Source: Ardenticatena maritima
GTDB taxonomy: Bacteria > Chloroflexota > Anaerolineae > Ardenticatenales > Ardenticatenaceae
Assembly: GCF_001306175.1 (NCBI RefSeq)
Contig: NZ_LGKN01000005.1
Location: 636,438-700,437, forward strand
Reading direction: 5' to 3'
Length of the DNA: 64,000 nt
The stretch's first letter is position 1. The number at the start of each line of letters is the position of its first letter. The notes beneath the pieces were generated by a model. The model was given only the letters and a program-made list of their open reading frames with translations, was not told the DNA's origin and made no database searches. Made by a program: the position numbers and the translations under genes. Positions 23,065-32,022 of this stretch are shown one piece after another.

Positions 23065-25949
23065 AGCGTTTCCTCCAATGCCGCAACTCGCTCGGCAAGG
23101 GTCAGCATATCGTCGGCAATGGCGCGCGCCGCAATGGTCATGCCTTCCGTGGACGGCGGCGCGTGCGTGCCAATCACGACCACACGGCGCGCCAGCCGCG
23201 CCGCTTCGGCGTCGAAACCGAACGCCCAGCCATGACGCTGAATCAGCGGCAATGCAAGTGTGTACACGTCGCCGGCTCTGGCGGCGTCCGCCAGCAGCCA
23301 GACGTAGGTGTCCAGCGCCTTGGTGGTGGTGGGCGGAACCGGAATGCGAATCTGCACCTCGTTGCGCCCGTCCAGCGTGAGCGGCTTGGTGAGGATGTTC
23401 AGGTCGGGAAGCGCAATGCGATACGCACCGGGGGGCAATTCTTCAAAAACAAAATGCCCTTGAGCGTCGCTCGCCGTCTCGGCAACGTTTACGCCGTCAC
23501 GTTGCAGGATGAGCCGCACGGAGGGTGTGGGGGCGTTTTCCACCTGCCCGCGTATGCGTGAGAGGGCGGGTGGTGGCGCAGTCAACTCAACGTCGTGCAC
23601 CTCAGGAGCCTGCTCATGGTCAATCCGAATGGGGGCGGAACGTTGCTCGATGGCAGGCACGAAAATGGTGTATTCGCCGTCAGCCAGTTCTTCAAAGAGA
23701 AAGTTGCCTTGGGGGTCGGTCATGGTTTCGGCGACAACGCGCCCCGCTTGTTCGAGAAGCACAGGGATAGGATGTGTGGCGACGTTGCGCACACGCCCGC
23801 TGATGCGCCCTGTGGGCAGGGTCGGCACGGTGAGGGTCGTCTCGGCGTCCCAGGGGGCGTCGCCGCCGATGGTAATTTCTTCCGAGCGCAGGTCGAACAG
23901 GGGCAGATGAACCGTGTAGCGCCCGGCGGGCAAGGCGTCAAAGGCGAATGCGCCGCTCTCATCGGTGTGGGTTTCGGCGATGACGTCGCTGTTGTCGCGC
24001 AGGAGAAGCACGCGCACCGGCGTGTGGGGCGCGCCCACCACGCGCCCGCGAATGTGCCCTTGTTCGACAATCGGTTCGACCAGTACTTCGCGCACGTGAA
24101 TGTGGGCGGTGCTCACGCCGTCGAGGGTGAACACAATATCGCCGGGAATGTCTGCGATGTGCAAGCGATATGTCGCGGCGGGGAGATTTTCAATCACGGC
24201 GGCGTCGGGGTCAATGTCGGGTTTGTTGCCGACGGGTACGGTAATCAGCGCCCAGGGGGCTTCCAGCGAAACGCGCCGACCACGCAAGCCGGGCGTATGC
24301 ACGATGATGCGGGAACGGCGCTCGGCTGTCGGCGCGCCGCTGGGGTTCTCGATGTCCAGTTGCCATTCCACCTGGGGAACCACCAACCGCACGCGGCGGC
24401 GTTCGCGCCCGTCCAGGGTGATGGGACCGGCGTGCACGTGCGGGTTTTGTTCCAGCACCAGCCGGTAGGTGCCCGCCCACAGGCGCTCGAAAGCGAAGGT
24501 GGCGGTGGTGATGCGCATGCGGCGTTCCACACGTTCAAAGCCTTCATCCTGGACAAAGAGCGTCAAATCGGCGATGGGCGGCGCGTTGACCAGTTCGCCC
24601 TCGATGGCGCTCAGACGCGGGGGCACAGTGAGCGGGGGCGGTGGGTCGCCGGGCACGGTCAGCGGCTCGGTCTGCACTCGCGTGCCGACAACTTCGGCGG
24701 TGTAGGTGCCATGCGCCACATGCTCAAAGTGGGCGCGTTCATCGGCGCCGATGACGGTTTCGCTCACATAGTCGCCGGAAGGACGGCGCAGCACGACAAC
24801 TTGCCCTTCCCCATTGTGTACGGTGAGCGTCAGCGTATCCGTCGGCGTCGTCCGTGGGAGACGCACAGGCCAGGGGGCGCGTTCTTTCACGGCTTGCACG
24901 ATGGGCAATTGTCCGTTGGGCCAGCGGGGCGAGTACCAGGCGCTTTCTTCCCAGTGCGGGTTGTTGTGGTGCATTTCGGCGTTCGCAATGAGCCAGGGGC
25001 AGTTGCAAAAATAGTAGTCGGGTGCGTCCGCCATGTGCGTGAAGCCAAACAAGTTGCAGGCGGTATGCAGGGTTTCATCCACGATGGGATAGCGCGGGTC
25101 CTGGGCGCGCCCCATGACCATGCCCCCTTCGGTGGTCAGAATGGGGACCTCGAAGCCAAAATACTCAACAAAAATATCGCGGTAGATGCGGTATTTCAGA
25201 AATCCGTTGCTATCGCCGCGCAAGGTGCGCCCTGGCGCACGCCCACGCAGGCGGTGGCGGTTGACTTCTTCGATTGCAATCGCAAAGCGATGTTGGGCGG
25301 CTTCTTCGGGTGAAACGGGCACGCCAAACTGGTTGACGGGGTCGTAGGGGTAGTCGTGCGGGTGGTTCAAAAAATAGTTGTGGACGGGAAGCCAGCCGCC
25401 CTGTTCAAACAGGTCGGCGCGCCCTTTTTCGGCGAGATAGCGCAAACTGCGATGCAAGAAATCAATGTCGTCCCAATGTCCGCCGGGGGTGAGCGCCGGA
25501 TAGGCGGGCAAGCCTCCCAGTTCCAGCACGGTTTCGGCGTCGGCAATCCATGCTTCGGTGACAAGGATGGGCAGGTGTTCGCCGGCTTTTTGCCATTCGC
25601 CCGGTTGCCATTCTTCCACCAGGTTGGGCTCATTGTTGACTTCAAAATAGCGCACCCCAATCGCGATGAAGCGTTTGAGCCGATCGATGAGGTCTGCACT
25701 GAGCCGCCCTGGGTTGGGTTGGAAGCGATAGAGCCGCACAATGGGCATGATGTCGTGGGCGAGCAAGAGTTCGCACAGGTCTTCGGCGCCGTCGTGCAGC
25801 ACTTTCACCCACTTGATGTTCATGGCTTGAAGTTCGGGAAGCCAGCGGGTGCGCACTTCTTGCAGAGGCACAGCCCCCGCTGGTCCAGCCGACCAGTGGA
25901 TGCCCAAACCGGTATCGTTTTTGGGGCGCGGATAGTCAGCGAGTTGCAT
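23061..25949 (-). CDS. glycoside hydrolase-like protein with carboxypeptidase-regulatory-type beta repeats
   Basis: The protein has 962 residues. Residues about 10-370 form a clan-A type glycosidase barrel: acid/base YFEVNNEPN at about 108, nucleophile VPILTTEGG later. Residues about 380-870 form six or so transthyretin-like beta repeats of the CarboxypepD_reg type; the clearest three read (T/S)D..G.F.FE.LP.G.Y.(V/I). The C-terminal 85 residues match the C-terminus of the next gene. No signal peptide is visible. AAGGTG precedes the ATG at 25949. The barrel resembles that of the 1602-residue protein in layout, so the two probably act on related polysaccharides. Confidence 0.82.
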   Translation of the reverse strand: MQLADYPRPKNDTGLGIHWSAGPAGAVPLQEVRTRWLPELQAMNIKWVKVLHDGAEDLCELLLAHDIMPIVRLYRFQPNPGRLSADLIDRLKRFIAIGVRYFEVNNEPNLVEEWQPGEWQKAGEHLPILVTEAWIADAETVLELGGLPAYPALTPGGHWDDIDFLHRSLRYLAEKGRADLFEQGGWLPVHNYFLNHPHDYPYDPVNQFGVPVSPEEAAQHRFAIAIEEVNRHRLRGRAPGRTLRGDSNGFLKYRIYRDIFVEYFGFEVPILTTEGGMVMGRAQDPRYPIVDETLHTACNLFGFTHMADAPDYYFCNCPWLIANAEMHHNNPHWEESAWYSPRWPNGQLPIVQAVKERAPWPVRLPRTTPTDTLTLTVHNGEGQVVVLRRPSGDYVSETVIGADERAHFEHVAHGTYTAEVVGTRVQTEPLTVPGDPPPPLTVPPRLSAIEGELVNAPPIADLTLFVQDEGFERVERRMRITTATFAFERLWAGTYRLVLEQNPHVHAGPITLDGRERRRVRLVVPQVEWQLDIENPSGAPTAERRSRIIVHTPGLRGRRVSLEAPWALITVPVGNKPDIDPDAAVIENLPAATYRLHIADIPGDIVFTLDGVSTAHIHVREVLVEPIVEQGHIRGRVVGAPHTPVRVLLLRDNSDVIAETHTDESGAFAFDALPAGRYTVHLPLFDLRSEEITIGGDAPWDAETTLTVPTLPTGRISGRVRNVATHPIPVLLEQAGRVVAETMTDPQGNFLFEELADGEYTIFVPAIEQRSAPIRIDHEQAPEVHDVELTAPPPALSRIRGQVENAPTPSVRLILQRDGVNVAETASDAQGHFVFEELPPGAYRIALPDLNILTKPLTLDGRNEVQIRIPVPPTTTKALDTYVWLLADAARAGDVYTLALPLIQRHGWAFGFDAEAARLARRVVVIGTHAPPSTEGMTIAARAIADDMLTLAERVAALEETL

Positions 25950-26006
25950 GCAGCACCTTCGCCGTGGCTGTTCTCAGGTTGAACAGCGTCAAGAGCGCTG
26001 ACCGCC

Positions 26007-27119
26007 TCACTCGAGCGAGAGGGTACAGCCGGTCAAACGTTCCAGGTTGGTGTATGGGAAAATCATTTCGGTGCCTTTCCCAAAAGAGATACGGCACCCT
26101 GGTAATTCCAAACCTGTTTCAGATGGCCCTTCGTCCACGTCCAGTTCCGTGATGACGCCGATACGCCCCATCATGGGCGGCGTGAGCACGCGCACCACGT
26201 CGCCGACATTGAAGGGACGCCCGGGTTGAAGCGGGGTGGCTTCGCTGCGTGCGTCGGCGCGCATGGAGGGGATAAAGATTTCGGGATATTTGCGTTCGGC
26301 GGGATTGGGCTCAGTGGCGTTGATGATGACTTCGTGCCCATCGTGGGCGTTGAAGATGTCGAACGCCGGCTGCGCCATTGGCTCGCGATGGAAGCCGCCC
26401 AGCACCACGACGGAGTAGGGCATGCGGGTGGCGATTTCCAGCAAATCGGGGCGCAGGGTTTCCACAATCAAGCCGCGGATGCCAACCTGGGCGGCGGTTT
26501 CAAAGAAGGCGGGTTCCACTGTGCGCCCGGCAACCACAATCATGCCGCGCAGGCCAATCCCCAAGCGGCTGGATGGCATGATTTCGTGGGGGCGTTTGAC
26601 GCCCATGCGGAGCACGCCGATATTGGTGTGCCCGTTGCCCCACCAGCCTTGCACGAGAGCGCCAATGGCTTCGATCACCACGCCATAGCGCGGCAGCAAG
26701 CCGATGACGGTGCCGCGGTATCCAGCGCGCAGGTTTTCTTCTTCGCCGATGGTTTCCAGCAGAATGCGCCCGTGGGGGTCAATGTGCAAGATGCGACCGC
26801 GCATAGGGGCGCGCACGCGCTTCCGCCGAATGACGCTTCCCGCTTCGGCGAGAATGTCGCCTTCTTCGACGAGTTGGTCGGGTTGCACACGCAGGGCTTT
26901 TTGGACGGCGGAGCGTTTTTTCAACCCCAGCAGTTCGCCAATGTCGAACATGTGCAGGATACGCCGTCCGGGCATTTGGGCGACGACGTCGTTGGCTTGC
27001 ACGGTGCGCCCTTGTTGCACCAGGACGAGACCGGGGGCGCTGAGCAGGCGCTCGCGCTGGATGCGTACCAATGGTGCGACGATGAGTTCTTGGGGAGTAA
27101 AGCGTTCAGCTGCCCACAT
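26007..27119 (-). CDS. protein with barrel-sandwich N-terminus and C-terminal KOW-like motif, partner of the MutL-like protein
   Basis: This is a 371-residue protein without an assigned function. Residues about 60-130 resemble a biotinyl/lipoyl-type barrel-sandwich (GDILAEAGSVIRRKRVRAPMRGRILHID). The middle section alternates hydrophobic strands and helices (RGMIVVAGRTVEPAFFETAAQVGIRGLIVET) like a Rossmann layer. Near the end FNVGDVVRVLTPPMMGRIGVI is a KOW-like nucleic-acid or protein binding element. The ATG at 27119 overlaps the MutL-like gene by 14 bases; an ATG at 27200 lies deep inside that gene and is less likely. The overlap says the pair works together. Confidence 0.7.
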   Translation of the reverse strand: MWAAERFTPQELIVAPLVRIQRERLLSAPGLVLVQQGRTVQANDVVAQMPGRRILHMFDIGELLGLKKRSAVQKALRVQPDQLVEEGDILAEAGSVIRRKRVRAPMRGRILHIDPHGRILLETIGEEENLRAGYRGTVIGLLPRYGVVIEAIGALVQGWWGNGHTNIGVLRMGVKRPHEIMPSSRLGIGLRGMIVVAGRTVEPAFFETAAQVGIRGLIVETLRPDLLEIATRMPYSVVVLGGFHREPMAQPAFDIFNAHDGHEVIINATEPNPAERKYPEIFIPSMRADARSEATPLQPGRPFNVGDVVRVLTPPMMGRIGVITELDVDEGPSETGLELPGCRISFGKGTEMIFPYTNLERLTGCTLSLE

Positions 27120-28863
27120 AGAGCATCCAATCCTGAACCAGTTTGCGTTGGGTGACGAGTGTTTCTGTTTGTGGAAGCGGACGCCCACGCGCGTCCACAA
27201 TCAAGCCGACGGCGCCGCCGTGAATGGTGATGGTGCGTTTGCGCCCGCTGCCTTCGCCAATGTCAATGCCGCGCGCCGGTTTGAGTTCCAGCGAGAAGTG
27301 TGTGCCGGGGGGCACGTATTCGCGGTAGAGCTGCCCCGCTTCGACTTCGACGGTGTACGAACCGCCGCCGGGCATGGGCATGGTAAATTCAAGCACGGGT
27401 TTGCCGGGGCTCATTTCGCCAAAGGGCACGATGAGTGTGCCCAGCGATTCAAACATGTCAAACCGGAGCAGGTCGGCGATGAGGGTTTGTTCTTCTTCGG
27501 CAAGGTAGCCGACCAGCGGCAACAATCCCAGCCGCTCGCGCATGAGGCGCACGACGCCCACGGGCTGGACAGCGTCCACCAGAATCATGGCGGCTTGTGC
27601 TGGGCGCGGCGCCATTTGAATGGCGGGACCCGACCCGATGAGGAAGGTGGGGTTGGGGAAGCCGGTTTCGTGGCGGTAGGTGGCTGGGAGCGCCCGTATG
27701 GTTTTGTTGAGCAAGACCCGCGCGGCGGCGTGTTCCAGCCAGAGCAAATCTTCGATGGTGGGGCGAATGTGTGGGCGCAGGCTGCGTTGCCAGAGGAGGG
27801 CGAGCAGGTCGCGCTCCGGCGTCATGCCTGGGGTCCACCGCAGGACTTGTTCCAGGGTTTCGTCTTGTTGCAGCAGTTTGGCCATGCTATAGCCCGTGCC
27901 CCAATCCACATCAACAAACGAGCGGTATGAGAGTTCGTCGGCGGCGATGACTTGCGTGGCTTCGGAGCCAATGTGGGCGTAGAGAATTGAGCCAGGCGTT
28001 TGGCGGCTGAGTTGGCGAATGCTCAGCGTGCGCATGGCAAGGGCTGAGCGGATGGTGAAGTTCGACCAGCTCTGAATAGCGCCAAAGCCGGGCAAGCGGG
28101 CGATGCGTGTTTCCTGATAGTAGGTTTCCAGCAATTCGAGTGTTTCTTCGGCGACGGCGTATTCGTCGGGCTGGTCTTCCAACAACACCGCTTCAAGGGT
28201 GCTGTTTTTGTGCAACAGGGGGTAGAGCGTGTCTTGAACGGCTTTTGTGCCAATGACAATGACCAGCGCCCGGTCGCGTGGTTCGAGCATGTCTTGCAAG
28301 AGGGCGATGCTTTGCCCAAGTTCTTCCAGGCTGGGCGGAATCTCTTGCAGGGATGCCGCACTGACGAGGATGACATCGGGCGGGGTTTGGCTGAGTGTTG
28401 CGATGGCGTTGAGCAAATCGCCTCCCCACGAGAGCGTTTTGGGCGCGGCAACAAGTCGAAATGTGACGCGGGTGGGGAGACTGCCGGCGGCAACCATGGC
28501 AATGGGCAGGTCAATCTCTTCGTCAAACGCGAAGATGGCGACGTTCATGGGTTTCACCAGGCTGACGGTGGCGAGGAACATGTCCACGCCTTGCCCTTCC
28601 GCGTTTTCGGGTGTAATGACCGCCAGGCTGCTGCCAACGCCTTGCGCCAGAATATGCCGCCCGGTGGTTTCTTCAATTTCGCGCACTGCGAAGTTCAAGC
28701 CATTGATCAGATTGGGAGAAGGGGGCGCAATTGTTGTGGCGGCAATCCCATTGGCGACAAAACGGTAATGCCCCGCCACCTGGTCAATGAGTGCGGCGAC
28801 CGTGCGCAGGTTGTCAATATCGGCATACAAGAGCGATTCGAGGATGCGTGCGTAGGTGTTCAT
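27106..28863 (-). CDS. MutL/GlmL-like ASKHA-fold protein (glutamate mutase activator-like)
   Basis: This is a 585-residue cytoplasmic protein. The C-terminus closely follows the GlmL/MutL pattern: a ILVDAVQPVGVVRLM..RLGLLPLVGYLA segment, a beta-rich region, then HGGAVGLIVDARGRPLP. The N-terminus has the family order of an actin-like fold: AATTIAPPSPNLINGLNFAV, DVILVSAAS and IVIGTKAV, then FVDVDWGTGYSMAKLL in the middle. GlmL/MutL proteins are found beside B12-dependent carbon-skeleton mutases; no mutase subunits are in this window, so this is a divergent, stand-alone member. The first phosphate loop is degenerate (ADIDNLRT). It is followed by an overlapping partner gene. Confidence 0.62.
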   Translation of the reverse strand: MNTYARILESLLYADIDNLRTVAALIDQVAGHYRFVANGIAATTIAPPSPNLINGLNFAVREIEETTGRHILAQGVGSSLAVITPENAEGQGVDMFLATVSLVKPMNVAIFAFDEEIDLPIAMVAAGSLPTRVTFRLVAAPKTLSWGGDLLNAIATLSQTPPDVILVSAASLQEIPPSLEELGQSIALLQDMLEPRDRALVIVIGTKAVQDTLYPLLHKNSTLEAVLLEDQPDEYAVAEETLELLETYYQETRIARLPGFGAIQSWSNFTIRSALAMRTLSIRQLSRQTPGSILYAHIGSEATQVIAADELSYRSFVDVDWGTGYSMAKLLQQDETLEQVLRWTPGMTPERDLLALLWQRSLRPHIRPTIEDLLWLEHAAARVLLNKTIRALPATYRHETGFPNPTFLIGSGPAIQMAPRPAQAAMILVDAVQPVGVVRLMRERLGLLPLVGYLAEEEQTLIADLLRFDMFESLGTLIVPFGEMSPGKPVLEFTMPMPGGGSYTVEVEAGQLYREYVPPGTHFSLELKPARGIDIGEGSGRKRTITIHGGAVGLIVDARGRPLPQTETLVTQRKLVQDWMLYVGS

Positions 28864-28869
28864 AGTGTT

Positions 28870-29433
28870 TTACAGAACAAATCCGTTGATGATGAGAATG
28901 ACGAGCAACAGGATCGCCAGCAACAAGAGGATAAGGCGCAATGTGCGCTGGGCGCGGGTTGGTTCTTTGGGCGGCGGCATGCGTCGCCGTGGGCGTGAGG
29001 TGCGCCGCGCCGGTTCTTGTCTCACAAGTGCTTGTTGCGCGCTGTCCGCCATATCGAGTGAAAGGGGAACTGTTTCCGATGGTTCGGCGAGTGTGCTGGA
29101 TGGGAACGGCGGCACTTTGTGCGGCAGGACGATAATCGGTTCGATCGGGATGGGGTTGGGAACGCCCGCCAGCAAGCCGCTTCCTTCGACGATTTCCGCG
29201 GGGTCTTGTGGTTTGCGCGTAATGAAGACGCTTTCGCTGCTACCAACTGCCGGGACTTGTTCGGCTTCCTCTTCTTCGACAAGCCATTCCGGGAGTTCGC
29301 TAAAATCAATATCATCCGTCCAGGCGGCTTGTGCAGCCTCGCTTTGCTCCTTGGCAAGGTCGCGCAGCCAATCGGGCAAGTTTGCCATTTCATCATCAGA
29401 TGGTATTCCGCCGCGCTTTTTTTCATCACTCAT
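28870..29433 (-). CDS. C-tail-anchored membrane protein with PDWL/PEWL motifs
   Basis: The protein has 187 residues. The ATG at 29433 has GGGGAG about 8 bases upstream; the open frame further upstream has no site. Residues 15-65 carry two short motifs, LPDWLRDLAKEQSE and LPEWLVEEEE, like the repeated motif of the TPR protein at 5147-7708. A disordered Pro/Glu-rich middle follows, then a basic stretch (RRTSRPRRRMPPP) and a single C-terminal transmembrane segment (about 167-185). The layout predicts an anchor holding a cytoplasmic tail, perhaps as a docking partner. It is 6 bases upstream of the MutL-like gene. Confidence 0.75.
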   Translation of the reverse strand: MSDEKKRGGIPSDDEMANLPDWLRDLAKEQSEAAQAAWTDDIDFSELPEWLVEEEEAEQVPAVGSSESVFITRKPQDPAEIVEGSGLLAGVPNPIPIEPIIVLPHKVPPFPSSTLAEPSETVPLSLDMADSAQQALVRQEPARRTSRPRRRMPPPKEPTRAQRTLRLILLLLAILLLVILIINGFVL

Positions 29434-29562
29434 GGCGATTTCTCCCCTTCTCTCTGACAAGACACAGGGCTTGGCTCCTTTCAGTATAACACCAGATGCT
29501 TGTGGGGAGCAAGCGCTTTTCTTGAAGTTGCAAAGCATGGTTGAAGATACCGGTTGACCCTT

Positions 29563-29590
29563 TTGACACAACGCTTCAACAGACTACAAT
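29563..29590 (+). promoter_or_regulatory. strong sigma70 promoter of the SRP RNA gene
   Basis: A perfect TTGACA (29563-29568) and TACAAT (29585-29590) are 16 bases apart. The RNA 5' end predicted from pairing (about 29597) lies 7 bases after the -10 box. Confidence 0.88.
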
Positions 29591-29596
29591 ACAGCG

Positions 29597-29876
29597 GTGG
29601 TCGTGCTAAGCGGGGGGGTGGCGGTCCCCTGAACCCGAAATCCGCCAAAGCGGGGCTGAAATCCCCCCTTGAGGCTGCAAGTGGCCGGAACTGCCGCAGT
29701 CAGCGGTGTTGAGGGCTGGGTCCTGAGCGGCGAGAGCCCGTGAACGGGTCAGGCCCGGAAGGGAGCAGCCATAAGCGGTCACTCTCGGGTGCCTCAGGGG
29801 AGCCTGGCCTGAGCCGTCTGACTGTGTGTAAGCCGGTGCGCTGCAGTCGAGAGGGGGGTGCACGACCACTTTTTTT
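29597..29876 (+). ncRNA. ffs: signal recognition particle RNA, large bacterial type (with Alu domain)
   Basis: This RNA is the scaffold of the signal recognition particle and binds Ffh. The universally conserved domain IV hairpin is seen around 29745-29770: GGGTCAGGCCCGGAAGGGAG, followed by CAGCC. The 5' end (GTGGTCGTGC) pairs with the 3' end (GCACGACCAC at 29859-29869), closing a molecule of about 275 nt. This length indicates the long form with an Alu domain, as in Bacillus, rather than the short 4.5S form. A T-run (29870-29876) ends it. No protein gene overlaps it on a supported frame. Confidence 0.93.
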
Positions 29877-30019
29877 ATGCCTGCGCGCGGCTGTTTTCTT
29901 CGCTGGTGTTGCGTTTTTCTCCATTTGCCAATCTTTCTCGCTCTCGCATATACTCCCCCTGGTTGCGGGCGCAACCAGCCGCTGTGGGGTAGGGGCGGCG
30001 CAACATGCGAGGTGGTTGT

Positions 30020-30622
30020 ATGGCAAATCGCTGGTCATTGTGGCGCGCCATGCTCGTCGTGCTCCTGCTTTCCACAGGCGTCAATGGATGGTTGCTCTGG
30101 TGGACAACCCGCACGTCTGGTGAACCGCTCAGCCTGATTGAACCCACACCTGCACCAACACCCACGCTTGCCCCGTTGACCGTCTATGTCAGTGGGGCGG
30201 TGCATGCTCCCGGTCTGTACACTGTTCCTCCCAATAGCCGTATTGCCGACGCCATTGCCGCTGCCGGGGATTTTTCGTCGGACGCCGTGCCCGAAGCGAT
30301 CAATCTGGCGCTGCCGCTGGCGGACGGCATGCACATTCACGTGCCCGCGCAAGGTGAAGCGGACGCGCCGCCTGTGGTGAGTAGCGGAAGTGGTGCGCCG
30401 TCGGGACAAGCGTCTGCGGCGTCGGGGTTGGTCAATATCAACACTGCAACCGTCGCCGAACTGGATACCTTGCCGGGCATTGGACCCTCTATTGCCCAGC
30501 GTATCATTGACTACCGCGAGCAGAACGGCGCTTTTCAGACCGTGGACGAGTTGAAGAACGTGAAGGGGATTGGGGACAAGACCTTTGCCGAGATTGCGCC
30601 CCTGGTTACCGTGGGACCGTGA
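30020..30622 (+). CDS. comEA: ComEA-family DNA-binding competence protein
   Basis: This is a membrane-anchored DNA receptor of the transformation machinery. It has 200 residues from the ATG at 30020, which has GAGGTGG just upstream (an ATG at 30005 is weaker). A transmembrane anchor spans about residues 8-28, a Pro/Thr linker 40-52, and a SLBB-like domain about 53-110 (VYVSGAVHAPGLYTVPPNSRIADAI). The C-terminal helix-hairpin-helix pair is NINTATVAELDTLPGIGPSIAQRII and VDELKNVKGIGDKTFAEI. No comEC follows. The stop is only 2 bases from the convergent selA stop. Confidence 0.9.
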   Translation: MANRWSLWRAMLVVLLLSTGVNGWLLWWTTRTSGEPLSLIEPTPAPTPTLAPLTVYVSGAVHAPGLYTVPPNSRIADAIAAAGDFSSDAVPEAINLALPLADGMHIHVPAQGEADAPPVVSSGSGAPSGQASAASGLVNINTATVAELDTLPGIGPSIAQRIIDYREQNGAFQTVDELKNVKGIGDKTFAEIAPLVTVGP

Positions 30623-30624
30623 GG

Positions 30625-32004
30625 TTAGGGCTCGAGGGTTGCGGCAACGACGCGCACAAGTGTTTGTTCTTCTTCAGGGCGTACAGTGCGTGGGTCGAAG
30701 AGTAGGCTGTCATCTTCGATGCGCGCCACAATTGGGGGTGTAGCGTGGCGTAGCGCTGCCGCCTCTTGTTGCGGGTGAGCCGATGGCAGGCGTACAACCC
30801 AGGTCGGGAGTGTTTGCCCCGGAAGTGAGCCGCCCCCAATCGCCGACTGGCTTGGCACCACATCCGCTTGACGCCCTTTTTGCCGCCAGACGCCCGCCCA
30901 GGCTTCAGCCCGTTGGCGCAACACGTCGGTTGGCGTGGCAATCATCTGCCAGATGGGAATTTCCTCCACCGCGGTGCCGCGCTGATAGGCGCGCAATGTG
31001 GCGTCGAGTGCGGCGAGTGTGGTTTTGTCCACACGGAACGCGCGCATGAGCGGGTGGCGCTTGATGGCGTCAATCACCTCACGCCGCCCGACGATACAAC
31101 CCGCCTGAGGACCGCCAAGCAGTTTATCCCCGCTAAAGCAGACCACATCTGCCCCGTCGGCAATACTCTCTTGCGGGCGTGGTTCGGGCGCTAGCCCAAA
31201 TTGCGTCGTATCGAGCAGAGCGCCGCTCCCCAAATCATCGCCCACCAACAGCCCATACCGCCGTGCCAGCGCGACCAATTCTTTGAGCGTCGGTTGGTGG
31301 ACAAAGCCTTCGATGCGAAAATTGCTGGTGTGGACGCGCAAAATCATGGCGCATTGCTCAGGCGTGATGGCCGCTTCGTAATCGCGAATGTAGGTGCGGT
31401 TGGTCGTGCCGACTTCACGCAGGCGCGCGCCGCTTTGCGCCATAATGTCGGGAATGCGAAAACCGCCGCCAATTTCGACCAGATGCGCCCGCGAGATGAG
31501 GATATCGTGCCCCGCGGCATGGGTGGCGAGGATGAGCACGAGCGCCGCCGCGTTATTGTTGGCAACAAGCCCCGCTTCCGCCCCCGTGAGTTCTGCCAGC
31601 AACTCGCCCACGTGTGTGTAGCGCGAACCGCGCCGCCCGCTTTCAAGGTCGTATTCGAGGTTGCTGTAGCCTGCGCCCACGGTGCGAATGGCTTCAAGCG
31701 CCGCTTGGCTGAGCGGCGCACGCCCCAGGTTCGTGTGGATGATGACGCCCGTGGCGTTGATGATGGGGCGAAGCGTGGGGAACACGCGCCGGTGCAAGTG
31801 TGCGATGATGCGTGTTGTCAGCGCTTCAGGTGTCAGGTCGGGCATGCGCCCCGCGGCAATCTCATCACGCACAGCGTCGAGCGTTTCGCGCACAGCCGCC
31901 ACCACGGGGGCGCGCCCGAACGCCTGCATGGCCTCTTGCAGGGCTGGCGTTTGCAAGAGGCGGTTGACCGATGGAATGCGGCGCAGGTGTTCGTGTGTCG
32001 GCAT
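30625..32004 (-). CDS. selA: L-seryl-tRNA(Sec) selenium transferase
   Basis: SelA converts seryl-tRNA(Sec) to selenocysteinyl-tRNA(Sec) using selenophosphate and PLP. At 459 residues it is full length. The N-terminal helical tRNA-binding part starts RRIPSVNRLLQTPALQE; the fold-type-I PLP domain includes NLGRAPLS, TNRTYIRDYE, and FSGDKLLGGPQAG with the PLP lysine at about residue 294. No selB, selD or tRNA(Sec) is seen in the window, so the rest of the system must be elsewhere. It lies 19 bases downstream of the FecR-domain gene and may be co-transcribed with it. Confidence 0.95.
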   Translation of the reverse strand: MPTHEHLRRIPSVNRLLQTPALQEAMQAFGRAPVVAAVRETLDAVRDEIAAGRMPDLTPEALTTRIIAHLHRRVFPTLRPIINATGVIIHTNLGRAPLSQAALEAIRTVGAGYSNLEYDLESGRRGSRYTHVGELLAELTGAEAGLVANNNAAALVLILATHAAGHDILISRAHLVEIGGGFRIPDIMAQSGARLREVGTTNRTYIRDYEAAITPEQCAMILRVHTSNFRIEGFVHQPTLKELVALARRYGLLVGDDLGSGALLDTTQFGLAPEPRPQESIADGADVVCFSGDKLLGGPQAGCIVGRREVIDAIKRHPLMRAFRVDKTTLAALDATLRAYQRGTAVEEIPIWQMIATPTDVLRQRAEAWAGVWRQKGRQADVVPSQSAIGGGSLPGQTLPTWVVRLPSAHPQQEAAALRHATPPIVARIEDDSLLFDPRTVRPEEEQTLVRVVAATLEP

Positions 32005-32022
32005 GGGTTCCTGTCTCCGGGG

